Part shown: positions 38,519 through 48,105 of the stretch, piece after piece
How the letters are laid out: every line of letters starts with the position of its first letter
Position numbering within the stretch: position 1 is the stretch's first letter
NCBI RefSeq assembly: GCF_015767275.1
Contig: NZ_JADWMY010000012.1
Coordinates: 84,107 to 148,106, forward strand
Length of the DNA stretch: 64,000 bases
From: Herbaspirillum sp. AP02
GTDB lineage: Bacteria; Pseudomonadota; Gammaproteobacteria; Burkholderiales; Burkholderiaceae_D
Direction: 5' to 3'
Notes under the pieces: model-generated
The model's input: only the letters and a program-made list of their open reading frames with translations
The model's database searches: none
What the model was told of the DNA's origin: nothing
Made by a program: the position numbers and the translations under genes

Positions 38519-40009
38519 ATGGATAGCCAGCGCATCCGCCAGCCCGCATTGGCCGGCAAAGTGATGTCGGCCGCAGAGGCGGCGACATTTTTCCACAACG
38601 GCATGACCATCGGCCTGAGCGGGTTCACCCGCGCCGGCGACGCCAAGGCCATGCCCCGTGCGCTGGCCGACCGGGCCGCGCATGAAGAACTGCATTTCAC
38701 CGTCATCACCGGCGCCTCGCTGGGCAATGGCAGCGATGGCCTGATGGCCGAAGCGGGCCTGCTGGCGCGTCGCCTGCCGTTCCAGGTCGATCCCACGCTG
38801 CGCAAGAAGATCAATGCCGGCGAGGTGATGTTCATCGACCAGCATCTCTCGGAAACCGCTGAGCAGCTGCGCAGCGGCACACCCTCGCGCATCGACATCG
38901 CCGTCATCGAAGCGGCGGCCATCACCGAGGAGGGCATCGTGCCCACCATGTCGGTGGGCAATTCGGCCAGCTTCGTGGAGCAGGCTGCGCAGATCGTCAT
39001 CGAACTCAACACCAGCATGCCGCTGGCACTGGAAGGCCTGCACGACATCTACCTGCCGGCCGCGCGCCCGGAGCGCAAGCCCATTGCGCTGACCGCCGCC
39101 GGTGACCGCATCGGCCATCCCACGATTCCCTTCGATCCGGCCAAGGTGGTGGCCATCGTGCTCACCGAGACGCCCGACAGTCCTTCTTCAGTGCTGCCGC
39201 CGGATGACGAAACGCGTGCCATCGCCGGCCATGTGATCCACTTCCTCGAATGCGAAGTCGAAGCCGGTCGCCTGCCACATACGCTGGCGCCGCTGCAGGC
39301 CGGCATCGGCACGATTGCCAATGCGGTACTGCACGGCCTGGTCGATTCGCCGTTCCGCAACCTGGTGATGTATTCGGAAGTCTTGCAGGACAGCGCCATC
39401 GACCTGCTCGATTCGGGCCAGCTGGCCTTTGCCTCGGCTTCCTCGATCACGCTGTCGCAGGCCAAGTACGCGCACTTCCTGGCCAACATCGAACGTTATC
39501 GCGACAAGCTGGTACTGCGCCCGCAGGAGATCAGCAATCATCCAGAGCTGGTACGACGGTTGGGCATCATCGGGCTGAACACGGCGCTGGAATTCGACAT
39601 CTACGGCAACGTCAATTCCACCCACGTGGGCGGCACGCACATGATGAACGGCATCGGCGGCTCGGGCGACTTTGCGCGCAATGGGCAGATTTCGATCTTC
39701 GTGTCGAAGTCGGTGGCCAAGGACGGTGCCGTCTCCAGCGTAGTGCCGATGGTTTCGCATGTGGACCACAGCGAGCATGATGTCGATGTGCTGGTCACCG
39801 AATGGGGCCTGGCCGACCTGCGTGGCCTGGCGCCGCGCGAGCGCGCCGTGAAGGTGATCGAGCAGTGCTGCCATCCGGATTACCGCCCGCAACTGCGCGA
39901 CTATTTCGAGCGCGCCTGCCGTGCTGGTGGCCATACGCCGCACCTGCTGGGCGAGGCGTTCTCCTGGCACCAGCACTTTGCCACGCACCAGACCATGCGT
40001 CTGGACTGA
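38519..40009 (+). CDS. acetyl-CoA hydrolase/succinyl-CoA:acetate CoA-transferase
   Basis: A 496-residue class I CoA-transferase of the Ach1/AarC type, moving CoA between acetate, succinate or related acids. N-terminal MTIGLSGFTRAGDAK is the first domain's CoA-binding loop. The catalytic glutamate is E287 in MYSEVLQD. Conserved GIGTIANAV and GGSGDFARNGQIS, and a C-terminal ERAVKVIEQCCHPDYR block follow. The ATG at 38519 is chosen by family length; the frame is open far upstream only as an antisense shadow of the LysR gene. AGGAG is nine bases upstream. Confidence 0.92.
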   Translation: MDSQRIRQPALAGKVMSAAEAATFFHNGMTIGLSGFTRAGDAKAMPRALADRAAHEELHFTVITGASLGNGSDGLMAEAGLLARRLPFQVDPTLRKKINAGEVMFIDQHLSETAEQLRSGTPSRIDIAVIEAAAITEEGIVPTMSVGNSASFVEQAAQIVIELNTSMPLALEGLHDIYLPAARPERKPIALTAAGDRIGHPTIPFDPAKVVAIVLTETPDSPSSVLPPDDETRAIAGHVIHFLECEVEAGRLPHTLAPLQAGIGTIANAVLHGLVDSPFRNLVMYSEVLQDSAIDLLDSGQLAFASASSITLSQAKYAHFLANIERYRDKLVLRPQEISNHPELVRRLGIIGLNTALEFDIYGNVNSTHVGGTHMMNGIGGSGDFARNGQISIFVSKSVAKDGAVSSVVPMVSHVDHSEHDVDVLVTEWGLADLRGLAPRERAVKVIEQCCHPDYRPQLRDYFERACRAGGHTPHLLGEAFSWHQHFATHQTMRLD

Positions 40010-40037
40010 CATGGCGCGACCGTCGGGCGGCTACGGG

Positions 40038-41027
40038 TCAGGTCCGGCCGACGGCCTTGTGGACCACACCGGGCATGGCTTCTTTCATGGTATCGATGAA
40101 GTGGCGCAGGCGCGCCGGGTAGAAGCGGGCATACGGGTACAACAACGAGACCGGCAAGGGCGACGGCTCCCATTCCGGCAGCAGTTGCACCAGCCGGCCA
40201 GCGGCCACATCCTCGGACAGCACCCAGGATGAACCCACGGCCACGCCCATGCCGGCAATGGCCGCATTGCGCAGGGCGTAGAGGCTATCGGTGACCAGTT
40301 GAGGCCGGAACGCAACCTGGCTGCGCTCGCCACTGTGCGCATGGGTCAGCGTCACCTCGCGGCGATAGAAGGTGGGGATGGCGATCCATGGCAGGTCTGC
40401 CAGCTCGGCCGGCGACTGTGGCAGCGCCCGGCCCTGCAGGAGAGCAGGGGCGACCACTGTCATGCGCGGCACCTCGGCCAGATGGATTGCCACCACCGAG
40501 GGGTCGGCGACTTCCCCCACCTGGATCGCACAATCGATCCCCTGGCTGATGAAATCGGCGGCACGGTCGTGCAGCAGCCATTCCACCGTGATGCGCGGAT
40601 GCTGCCGCATGAACTGGACCAGCGGGCCGATCAGTTGCTCCTGGCCGAAGGCGTGCGGCACGGCTACCCGCAGCGAACCCTCGGCATGCTGCCGGGCGCC
40701 ACGCAACTCGTTCTCGAACTCATCCCAGCCGGCCAGCAATTCCTTGGCCCGTTCATAACAGCGCTCGCCATCCTCGGTCATCTTCATCGCATGCGTGGAA
40801 CGCTGCAGCAGGCGCACGCCCAGCGAGCGCTCCAGCGTCTGCAGGCGACGGCTGATGGTCGGCTGGCTGGTGGACAGTTGGGCCGCCGCCGCCGACAGGC
40901 TGCCGGCATCGACGATGCGCACGAAGGTCTGGATCAGTTCGATGCGATCGGTCAGCCCGGCAGCGGAAAAGCTGGCCGTATTGGGCTGATCGGACGCGCC
41001 GGGGGAGGAGGGAATAGGCTTGCTCAT
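40038..41027 (-). CDS. LysR family regulator divergent from an MFS gene
   Basis: A 329-residue LysR regulator with a roughly 25-residue N-terminal extension before the helix-turn-helix (RIELIQTFVRIVDAGSLSAAAAQLSTSQPTISRRLQTLE). The effector domain resembles the CrgA/YafC-type subgroup (GIDCAIQVGEVADPSVVA). The ATG at 41027 is preferred over 41045. It is divergent from the MFS gene at 41162 and likely controls it. Confidence 0.92.
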   Translation of the reverse strand: MSKPIPSSPGASDQPNTASFSAAGLTDRIELIQTFVRIVDAGSLSAAAAQLSTSQPTISRRLQTLERSLGVRLLQRSTHAMKMTEDGERCYERAKELLAGWDEFENELRGARQHAEGSLRVAVPHAFGQEQLIGPLVQFMRQHPRITVEWLLHDRAADFISQGIDCAIQVGEVADPSVVAIHLAEVPRMTVVAPALLQGRALPQSPAELADLPWIAIPTFYRREVTLTHAHSGERSQVAFRPQLVTDSLYALRNAAIAGMGVAVGSSWVLSEDVAAGRLVQLLPEWEPSPLPVSLLYPYARFYPARLRHFIDTMKEAMPGVVHKAVGRT

Positions 41028-41161
41028 ACGGCAAACGTATAACAATTCTGCTGCGTGCGCTACTACCGGATGCGAGCCAGGAAGCGGAGAATCCGTTCCA
41101 ACGCTGGCAAAGAGGGGATTTCCCGGGCCGGCCGCAAGACAAACCCTACGGAGTTTCCACC

Positions 41162-42403
41162 ATGAACAGCATTCAAAAGACGCATACCGCTGGCCCGGCT
41201 TCTGCCCAGCCGGCCGCGCATGCCAACGGCCTGTCGCCGACCCTGATCGGCCTTTTGGCCACTGGCGCCGGCCTGGCCGTGGCTTCCCTCTACTATTCGC
41301 AGCCCATGCTGGGCGTGCTGGCCGATGACATCGGCGCTTCCGAGCGCGCGGTGGGCATGGTGCCGATGTCGACCCAGCTCGGCTATGCCCTGGGCATCCT
41401 GTTGCTGGCGCCGCTGGGTGATCGCTATGACCGCCGCCGCATCATCCTGATCAAGGCCGCCATCCTGACGGTGGCGCTGCTGCTGGCCGGCGCAGCCTCG
41501 GGCGTAGGCACGCTGCTGGCCGCCAGTCTCGCCATCGGCCTGACCGCCACCCTGGCCCAGGACATCGTCCCGGCCGCCGCCACCCTGGCACCGGAACAAC
41601 ATCGCGGCCGCATCGTCGGCACCGTCATGACCGGCTTGCTGCTGGGTATCCTGCTCTCGCGGGTGGTCAGCGGCTTCGTGGCCGAGCACTTTGGCTGGCG
41701 CGCCATGTTCGTGGGCGCCTCGGCCAGCATCGCCCTGATCGGCCTGGCCGCATGGCGTGGCCTGCCGCGCTTCCATCCGACTTCGCGTCTGTCGTATGGC
41801 GCGCTGCTGGGCTCGCTGGGTACGCTGGTCCGCAAGCATGGCGCCCTGCGCCGCGCCGCCCTGGCCCAGGGCCTGCTGTCGGTCGGTTTCTCGGCCTTCT
41901 GGTCGACCCTGGCGGTGATGCTGCATGGCGCCCCGTTCCACCTGGGTAGCGCCGCTGCCGGCGCCTTTGGCCTGGCCGGTGCGGCCGGTGCGCTGGCCGC
42001 TCCCCTGGCTGGCCGCATTTCCGACAAGAAAGGTCCGGAACTGGTGACCCGTCTGGGCGTGACACTGGCCGCCCTGGCCTTTGCCTCGATGGCGCTGGCA
42101 CCGTGGTTCTCGACCCAGGGTCAACTGGTCTTGCTGGCCCTGGCCGCCATCGGCTTCGACCTCGGCGTTCAGGCGACCCTGGTGGCGCACCAGAGCATCG
42201 TCTACAGCATCGAACCGGGCGCCCGCAGCCGTCTGAATGCCGTGTTGTTCGTGGGCATGTTCGTCGGCATGGCGACCGGTGCCGCCCTGGGTAGCCTGGC
42301 GCTGGCACAGTGGGGCTGGATCGCCGTGGTGGCCCTGGCAACCCTGTCGGCCCTGCTGGCCCTGGTGGTGCGGATGTGGCCGGGGGCGGCCAAGGCGCGC
42401 TGA
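41162..42403 (+). CDS. MFS transporter
   Basis: A 413-residue, 12-helix major facilitator protein. Helix 1 has SLYYSQPMLGVLADD, typical of AraJ/YdhP-like and related exporters. The loop 2-3 motif is LGDRYDRRRII; loop 8-9 repeats it as AGRISDKKGPE. A short hydrophilic N-terminus precedes helix 1. ACGGAG lies ten bases upstream of the ATG. Divergent from the LysR gene. Substrate unknown. Confidence 0.9.
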   Translation: MNSIQKTHTAGPASAQPAAHANGLSPTLIGLLATGAGLAVASLYYSQPMLGVLADDIGASERAVGMVPMSTQLGYALGILLLAPLGDRYDRRRIILIKAAILTVALLLAGAASGVGTLLAASLAIGLTATLAQDIVPAAATLAPEQHRGRIVGTVMTGLLLGILLSRVVSGFVAEHFGWRAMFVGASASIALIGLAAWRGLPRFHPTSRLSYGALLGSLGTLVRKHGALRRAALAQGLLSVGFSAFWSTLAVMLHGAPFHLGSAAAGAFGLAGAAGALAAPLAGRISDKKGPELVTRLGVTLAALAFASMALAPWFSTQGQLVLLALAAIGFDLGVQATLVAHQSIVYSIEPGARSRLNAVLFVGMFVGMATGAALGSLALAQWGWIAVVALATLSALLALVVRMWPGAAKAR

Positions 42404-42442
42404 GCCTGCAGCGCGATCCGTTCTACCCGAGATTGACGGAGA

Positions 42443-42478
42443 CAACGACGGTCTCGGCTTTGCCGGGGTCGTTTTTTA
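42443..42478 (+). terminator. probable terminator after the MFS gene
   Basis: Two paired helices (AACGAC with GTCGTT, and CGGC with GCCG around a TTT loop) separated by an internal loop are followed by TTTTTTATTTT. Confidence 0.6.
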
Positions 42479-42560
42479 TTTTCCGGTCCGTCATGCCGTC
42501 TCCCCGTCTGTCATTAACAGACCCGCAGTCAGGTTGACGGCCACGGCAGTCCTGTCTACA

Positions 42561-42580
42561 ATTTCTGTAATGACAGAAAT
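42561..42580. promoter_or_regulatory. palindromic operator before the GbsR-type gene
   Basis: The perfect inverted repeat ATTTCTGT-AATG-ACAGAAAT, ending 12 bases before the regulator's ATG. The same arms recur at 43188-43207, before the next operon, which points to autoregulation by the encoded regulator. Confidence 0.8.
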
Positions 42581-42592
42581 AACGGAAGTGGA

Positions 42593-43135
42593 ATGACAAT
42601 GGATCTTGGCCCAACCGCACAGAAATACGTTCTCCACTGGGGAGAAATGGGAACACGCTGGGGCGTCAATCGCACCGTCGCGCAAATCCAGGCTTTGCTG
42701 TTCCTGGCCGACCAGCCCATGCACGCGGAAGAAATCGCTGAAACGCTCAATGTTGCACGGTCCAACGTCAGTAACAGTCTCAAGGAGCTGCAAAGCTGGG
42801 GCCTGGTACGCATTGTTCATCTCGCTGGCGACCGGCGTGATCATTTCGTGGCGCTGCAAGACGTCTGGGAAATCTTTCGGGCCATTGTGGAGGAGCGCAA
42901 GCGGCGCGAGATCGACCCGACCTTGACGGTATTGCGCGACTGCGCTTCCGAAGCCAGGCATGACAAAAGTTTGAGCAAAGCCGCGCAGGGGCGCATGGAT
43001 GAGGCGCTGGACTTCCTGCAGATGTTGACGGCTTCCTATGACGACTACAAGCATCTCCCACCTGCCACGCTCAAGCGCTTCCTGAAAATGGGCGGCAAGG
43101 TGGCGCGACTGCTGAGCACCGACGACAAGACCTGA
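42593..43135 (+). CDS. GbsR/MarR family transcriptional regulator
   Basis: A 180-residue regulator of the GbsR branch of MarR-like proteins. A winged helix-turn-helix (about 25-95) has AQIQALLFLADQPMHAEEIAETLNVARSNVSNSLKELQSWGLV and the wing LAGDRRDHF. The C-terminal helices (about 100-175) form the dimer interface. ATGs at 42593 and 42599 are both possible. A palindrome overlaps its promoter and recurs before the following operon. The inducer is unknown. Confidence 0.9.
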   Translation: MTMDLGPTAQKYVLHWGEMGTRWGVNRTVAQIQALLFLADQPMHAEEIAETLNVARSNVSNSLKELQSWGLVRIVHLAGDRRDHFVALQDVWEIFRAIVEERKRREIDPTLTVLRDCASEARHDKSLSKAAQGRMDEALDFLQMLTASYDDYKHLPPATLKRFLKMGGKVARLLSTDDKT

Positions 43136-43143
43136 ATGATCAA

Positions 43144-43179
43144 GCGAGATCGTCTTACCAGAAGATCTCGCATTTTTTT
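43144..43179 (+). terminator. terminator after the GbsR-type gene
   Basis: An 8-bp perfect outer stem (43144-43151 with 43164-43171) followed by CATTTTTTT, starting 9 bases after the stop. Confidence 0.85.
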
Positions 43180-43187
43180 AAAGAACT

Positions 43188-43207
43188 ATTTCTGTATTTA
43201 CAGAAAT
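43188..43207. promoter_or_regulatory. palindromic operator before the SDR-DoxX operon
   Basis: The perfect inverted repeat ATTTCTGT-ATTT-ACAGAAAT, 28 bases before the ATG at 43236. Arms and spacing are identical to the site at 42561-42580. Confidence 0.8.
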
Positions 43208-43235
43208 AAGTGACAAAACTTTCGGAGAAACGGCG

Positions 43236-44528
43236 ATGAGGATTCTGGTTCTGGGCGCCACGGGCGCCATCGGCGCGTGCACCCTACAGGCATTGCTGGC
43301 AGAGGGTCATGAGGTCATCGGCGCCAGTCGCCGACAGCCTAAAAAAGACGTCGCGGCGAGCGCTGCGCCATGGATCAGCATGGACGTCACCCAATTGCCG
43401 ACTATCGCCCAGTGGGAGGCCATGCTGGAGGGGGTCCAGCTCGTCGTCAACTGCGTCGGCATCATCGCCGAAAAGCGAAGCGGAGACTTCGAGATACTCC
43501 ATTGCACCATGCTGCAAGCCCTCAGCGCGGCATGCAGGAAGCAGCAGTGCGCACTGATCCATCTCTCCGCGCTGGGCAGTGCCAGCACCGCACCTACTGC
43601 ATATTGGGCCAGCAAAGGAAGGGGAGAAGAGTGGCTGGCCGCGCAGAATATCGCCTGTACCATCCTGCGCCCCTCGCTGGTCTTCAGTCCCCAGGGCGCC
43701 AGCAGCAAGCTGTTCCTGGGACTGGCCACACTGCCCCTTGCGCTGCTCCCTGGCGCGAACGTGCCGGTGCAACCCGTCTCCGTGGACGACCTGGCGGCGC
43801 TGGTCGTGGCCCTCGTGCGCATGCGGCTGGACGGAGAGACCTGGCCAAGCCGCATTGACGTCGCCGGCCCGCGCAAGATGACCCTGGCGCAGTACATCAG
43901 CCTTCTGCGTCAGGCCATGGGAGCGCCGCCTGCCTGGCTGGGCCGCTTGCCGTTTGCCCTGGCGCAACCGATCGCGCGCGTCGGCGCCTGGCTGCGACTG
44001 CCGATGCTCGCCCCGGAGCCGCTGACCATGCTGGCGGCCAGCCAGGACGGTCGCCTCTGTCCGGATAACAGCATGATGTGCCAGATTCTGGGCGGTTCAC
44101 CACGTGATCCAGCCGGTTTCGCCACACCCTCCCTTCGGCCAGCGGCCATCGCCGGCTGGGCCTATCCGGCCTTGACCTTGATCATCGCCTGGCTATGGCT
44201 ATACACCGCGTATGTCTCATGGTTCGCTTGGCCACACGAACAAAGCCATGCCTGGCTGTCAGCATGCGCCATCCCGCCTGGGCTGCATGAATTAGTGCTA
44301 GCCACCGCCAGCCTCACCGACGCCGCGCTCGGTACGGCCCTGTTGACAGGACTGGTCCATGCCCGTCGATGGCATGGCGTGCTGTGGCCGGTGCAAATGG
44401 GCCTGGTCGCGGGTTACACGCTGCTGATGACGGTCTTTCTGCCGCAATTCTGGGCTCACCCATTCGGGCCGCTCTCGAAGAACCTGCCTTTGCTGCTCCT
44501 CTTTTGCGTCATGTGGCGCCTACGTTGA
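43236..44528 (+). CDS. NAD(P)-binding SDR-like protein fused to a DoxX-like membrane domain
   Basis: A 430-residue two-part protein. Residues 1-290 form an extended-SDR/NmrA-like Rossmann domain: nucleotide loop GATGAIG (8-14), VVNCVGIIAE, and a catalytic-type SALG...YWASKGRGE. It is closest to NDUFA9-like subgroups. Residues about 305-430 contain four membrane helices resembling DoxX, so the enzyme part is membrane-tethered. It is the first gene of a two-gene operon behind the GbsR palindrome. Role unknown; quinone- or redox-linked chemistry is only a guess. Confidence 0.85.
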   Translation: MRILVLGATGAIGACTLQALLAEGHEVIGASRRQPKKDVAASAAPWISMDVTQLPTIAQWEAMLEGVQLVVNCVGIIAEKRSGDFEILHCTMLQALSAACRKQQCALIHLSALGSASTAPTAYWASKGRGEEWLAAQNIACTILRPSLVFSPQGASSKLFLGLATLPLALLPGANVPVQPVSVDDLAALVVALVRMRLDGETWPSRIDVAGPRKMTLAQYISLLRQAMGAPPAWLGRLPFALAQPIARVGAWLRLPMLAPEPLTMLAASQDGRLCPDNSMMCQILGGSPRDPAGFATPSLRPAAIAGWAYPALTLIIAWLWLYTAYVSWFAWPHEQSHAWLSACAIPPGLHELVLATASLTDAALGTALLTGLVHARRWHGVLWPVQMGLVAGYTLLMTVFLPQFWAHPFGPLSKNLPLLLLFCVMWRLR

Positions 44529-44539
44529 AAGGAATTTCC

Positions 44540-45004
44540 ATGACCTACCTCACCATCAAGTGGGTACACATCATCTCGGCCACATTCATGTTTGGAACCG
44601 GCTTCGGCACCGCCTTCTACATGTTCTTCGTCAATCGCAGCCAAAACGTGCAGGCCATTGCCGTGGTCACGCGCTGGGTCGCACGCGCCGACTGGTGGTT
44701 CACGACGCCGTCGGTGATCGTGCAGCCCCTATCGGGCTTCTGGATGATCCACCTGGCGGGTTATCCCTTGCATTCGCCCTGGATCATCTGGTCACTTGCG
44801 CTCTACGCCCTGGCTGGCGCGTGCTGGCTGCCGGTCGTCTGGCTGCAATTGCGGATGCGCGACATGGCGCAGATCGCCGCTAGGCAGGGCATTGAGTTGC
44901 CGGCGCGCTTTTGGCGCCTCGAAAAAATCTGGACTGTGCTCGGCTTTCCCGCTTTCGGCGGACTGCTCATGGTGTATTGGTTGATGGTCAACAAGCCGAT
45001 GTAA
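44540..45004 (+). CDS. DUF2269 family membrane protein
   Basis: A 154-residue inner-membrane protein with four helices, matching DUF2269: it starts MTYLTIKWVHIISATFMFG with the conserved His in the first helix and ends FPAFGGLLMVYWLMVNKP. AAAGGAA precedes the ATG at 44540 with normal spacing, so the upstream frame is not used. It lies 11 bases after the SDR-DoxX gene and should be co-transcribed. Often seen with redox-related membrane proteins. Confidence 0.88.
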   Translation: MTYLTIKWVHIISATFMFGTGFGTAFYMFFVNRSQNVQAIAVVTRWVARADWWFTTPSVIVQPLSGFWMIHLAGYPLHSPWIIWSLALYALAGACWLPVVWLQLRMRDMAQIAARQGIELPARFWRLEKIWTVLGFPAFGGLLMVYWLMVNKPM

Positions 45005-45173
45005 ACAGGTTTTCTCGCGGGGAACATCTGTCGCCGCATGCCCCCTGATCCTTCACATCTTCTATAATCGCGGGCAGGAGACAACCCATCGCCAGCATGA
45101 TCCCGGCCAGTGATAGCGCCCATCCGGCGCGATTCGGCGGCCACGCGGCGAATAACACGGCACGGTGAACGGC

Positions 45174-45425
45174 ATGGCCCTGTATTTCAAGAACAAGCGA
45201 CAGAAGACCTTCCTTGGTGCCCCCGTGGGCTGGCCACTGATGTTCCTCATGGCCGTCGACCTCTGCATTGCGGCCCTGATGTTTCTTTCCGATCATGACT
45301 GGAGCGGCCTGATCCTCCTGTATCCGCCGCTGGCGCTGGCGCTGGCGATGCTGGCCGATGCCCGCAGGGAGAAACGGGCCGCCCAGGAAGCGGAGCGGCA
45401 AGCCGCCCGTCGCCAACGCCGTTGA
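45174..45425 (+). CDS. small two-helix membrane protein
   Basis: An 83-residue protein with two hydrophobic segments (about 17-35 and 43-58) and a C-terminal highly charged tail ending in Arg-rich sequence. The family was not recognised. A GTG at 45165 would add three residues. It ends just before the ABC ATPase gene, so the two are probably co-transcribed, and it may be a membrane partner of that ATPase. A TATAAT box lies at 45063-45068. Confidence 0.7.
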   Translation: MALYFKNKRQKTFLGAPVGWPLMFLMAVDLCIAALMFLSDHDWSGLILLYPPLALALAMLADARREKRAAQEAERQAARRQRR

Positions 45426-45448
45426 ACCGGCCTCACCCAATCCATCCG

Positions 45449-46087
45449 ATGACCCAAGCCGATGATCGTCCGGCCCTGCTGCTGGCTTCCCGTCTCAATT
45501 TTTCCTACCCCGGTCTCGACCTGTTCCAGGATTTCTCTGCCCGCATCACCTCCGGCGTGACGCTGGTGCGCGGCGGCGATGGGCGCGGCAAGACCACGCT
45601 GCTGAACCTGCTGGGTGGCTTCATGCCGGCCCGCGACGGCGTACTGGAACTGGACGGCATGCGACTGGACAGCGATGGCGAAGCCTATCGGCGCCAGGTC
45701 TTCTTCATCGACCCGCGTACCGAGGCCTACGACCAGATGATACCGGCGGAGGTATTCGCGGCAATGGCCGAGCGTTTTCCGCGTTTCGACCACAGCCTGC
45801 TGCCGGCCCTGACCGAGGGCCTGTCGCTGACGCCCCACCTGGAAAAGAAGCTCTTCATGCTCTCCACCGGCAGCAAGCGCAAGGTCTACCTGGCTGCCGC
45901 CTTTGCCGCCTACGCCAGGCTTACACTGCTGGACGACCCCTACGCCAGCCTCGACCGGGCCTCGATCAACTTCGTCGCCGCCACGCTCGATGCGCATGCC
46001 GATGATGCGCAGCTGGCCTGGGTGGTGGCGATGTACGAAACCCCGACGGCCGTCCGCCTGGCCGGGACCATCGACCTGGGCGACTGA
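45449..46087 (+). CDS. orphan ABC-type ATPase with altered catalytic motifs
   Basis: A 212-residue ABC nucleotide-binding protein. Walker A is GGDGRGKTT (42-50), the signature is LSTGS (138-142) and the D-loop is SLD. The Walker B catalytic Glu is Asp ([11 protein letters not shown]163) and the H-loop His is missing (VVAMYETPT). It could bind ATP but hydrolyse it poorly. The ATG at 45449 is chosen over a TTG at 45422. No typical permease is beside it, only the small membrane protein upstream. Confidence 0.8.
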   Translation: MTQADDRPALLLASRLNFSYPGLDLFQDFSARITSGVTLVRGGDGRGKTTLLNLLGGFMPARDGVLELDGMRLDSDGEAYRRQVFFIDPRTEAYDQMIPAEVFAAMAERFPRFDHSLLPALTEGLSLTPHLEKKLFMLSTGSKRKVYLAAAFAAYARLTLLDDPYASLDRASINFVAATLDAHADDAQLAWVVAMYETPTAVRLAGTIDLGD

Positions 46088-46364
46088 GCGATCTCGGGCC
46101 CGGACCGGCTTCATCTTCTTCACACTTTCTCCCCGCTATCTGCGCCGGGACGCCCGATCGTCCCTCCTGGCGACCTCCTGGCCGGCCCACCAGACGGCCG
46201 CTCGCAGTGCTCACCAGCGACAAAGCCGCGCTTGGCTTCACCTGCATCGTCTTCTATGCTGGAATGGGAAGGGCGCAACCCGACTGCGGCAATTGCCTTG
46301 CTTTCCGGTTACGCGGCCCGACCCGCTTGCCTGCCGACAACGAAACGATAACAGGGGGAATTCC

Positions 46365-47969
46365 ATGCAACTTTCCAACGTCACGATCCGTGTGCGTCTG
46401 TGGTTGGGCTTCGGCCTGCTGATGGTATTGATGCTGGCCATGGCCGCCAGCGGCATCGCACGCCTGGCGCAGCTGAATGGCCAGATGAAGGATGTGATCC
46501 ACGACAAGTATCCCAAGACCGTGGTGGCCGGCGACATTGTCGACCAGCTCAACCTGGTGGCGCGCTCGGTGCGCAACATCGTGCTGCTCAAGAAGGAAGC
46601 GCAGATCAAGAGCGAGTACGAGCGCATCAGCGGTGCCGACAAGGCCGTGCGCGACGACCTGGCGCAACTTGACCGCCTGCTCACCGACGCCGACAGCCGC
46701 ACCGCCCTGGGCAAACTGCTCAGCGCCCAGGTGGCTTACATGGAAAAACGCGACAAGGTCCTGACCATGGTGCAGCAGGGTGGCAAGGAGGGCGCCATCG
46801 ATGTGCTCATCGACGAAGTGCGTCCGGTGCAGAGCGCCACCATGAACGCCGCCGACGCCCTCATCAAGCTGCAGCACGACATGATGAAAAGTGCCGGCGA
46901 GGAGGTCGAGGACAACTACCAGCACGCGCGCACGCTGCTGCTGACGCTGGCCATCATCGGTCTGGCGGCCGCCACCGCCATCGCCTGGATGATCACGCGC
47001 AGCATCACCCGGCCCCTGGACCGGGCCGTGCGCGTGGCAGAGACGGTGGCCGCCGGCGACCTGACCTCGGCCATCGATGCCCATGGGCGCGACGAAACCA
47101 GCATGCTCCTGCGTGCCTTGAAAAAGATGAATGACCGGCTGCTGGAGATCGTGAGCCAGGTGCGCGTCTCCACCGATACCATCGCCACGGCCAGCAGCGA
47201 GATTGCGCGAGGCAACCTGGACTTGTCTTCCCGCACCGAGGAGCAGGCGGCGTCGCTGGAAGAGACCGCCTCCTCGATGGAGCAGCTCACCGCCACGGTC
47301 CGGCAAAATGCCAGCCACGCCGGCCAGGCCGACCAGCTTGCGGGCTCGGCCTCGGACATCGCGCGCCAGGGTGGGGATGTGGTCAGCCAGGTGGTAAAGA
47401 CCATGGGGGCCATCGACGATTCTTCCAGGAAGATCGTGGACATCATCGGTGTCATCGATGGCATTGCCTTCCAGACCAACATCCTGGCCCTGAACGCAGC
47501 GGTGGAAGCGGCCCGCGCTGGTGAGCAGGGACGCGGCTTTGCGGTGGTGGCCTCCGAGGTGCGCGCGCTGGCACAACGCTCGGCCACGGCCGCCCACGAG
47601 ATCAAGGGCCTCATCGCCGACTCGGTGCAGCGGGTGAGTGATGGCAGCAAGCTGGTGGAACAGGCCGGACTGACCATGCAGGAGGTGGTGCAAAGCGTGC
47701 AGCGGGTGGGTGCCGTGGTCAACGAAATCAGCGCCGCCGGCCAGGAGCAGAGCGCCGGCATCGAACAGGTGAACCTGGCCATCGTGCAGATGGACCAGGT
47801 GACCCAGCAGAATGCAGCGCTGGTGGAGCAGGCCGCCGCGGCGGCGCAGTCGTTGCAGGACCAGGCCGCGCAACTGGCGCGGCTGGTGTCGGTGTTCAGG
47901 CTGGAAGGGGGGACGCCGGGGTTGGCGGTGCTGGAGTTGCCGACAAGGGGTCGGCTGGCGCTCGCCTAG
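46365..47969 (+). CDS. methyl-accepting chemotaxis protein
   Basis: A 534-residue receptor: membrane helix 1 (about 12-32), a four-helix-bundle periplasmic sensor with a hydrophobic pattern like 4HB_MCP (about 35-185), membrane helix 2 (about 190-210), HAMP, and a long cytoplasmic signalling hairpin. The tip matches the CheA/CheW-binding consensus [33 protein letters not shown]. No CheR-binding pentapeptide is seen at the C-terminus (ending GRLALA). AGGGGGA lies seven bases before the ATG. Ligand unknown. It has no che genes around it. Confidence 0.94.
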   Translation: MQLSNVTIRVRLWLGFGLLMVLMLAMAASGIARLAQLNGQMKDVIHDKYPKTVVAGDIVDQLNLVARSVRNIVLLKKEAQIKSEYERISGADKAVRDDLAQLDRLLTDADSRTALGKLLSAQVAYMEKRDKVLTMVQQGGKEGAIDVLIDEVRPVQSATMNAADALIKLQHDMMKSAGEEVEDNYQHARTLLLTLAIIGLAAATAIAWMITRSITRPLDRAVRVAETVAAGDLTSAIDAHGRDETSMLLRALKKMNDRLLEIVSQVRVSTDTIATASSEIARGNLDLSSRTEEQAASLEETASSMEQLTATVRQNASHAGQADQLAGSASDIARQGGDVVSQVVKTMGAIDDSSRKIVDIIGVIDGIAFQTNILALNAAVEAARAGEQGRGFAVVASEVRALAQRSATAAHEIKGLIADSVQRVSDGSKLVEQAGLTMQEVVQSVQRVGAVVNEISAAGQEQSAGIEQVNLAIVQMDQVTQQNAALVEQAAAAAQSLQDQAAQLARLVSVFRLEGGTPGLAVLELPTRGRLALA

Positions 47970-48105
47970 CGCCTCTCCTGGACAGGGTGAATTGTTTTCA
48001 TCTCGTAGCACGGGCTTGCGGGGGCTTGCAGCAGGGAGGCTATGATATGCGGGCAGGCGATACCCACGCAGGTGTCGCCACCTGAACATCCCACAGGAGA
48101 CCTCC

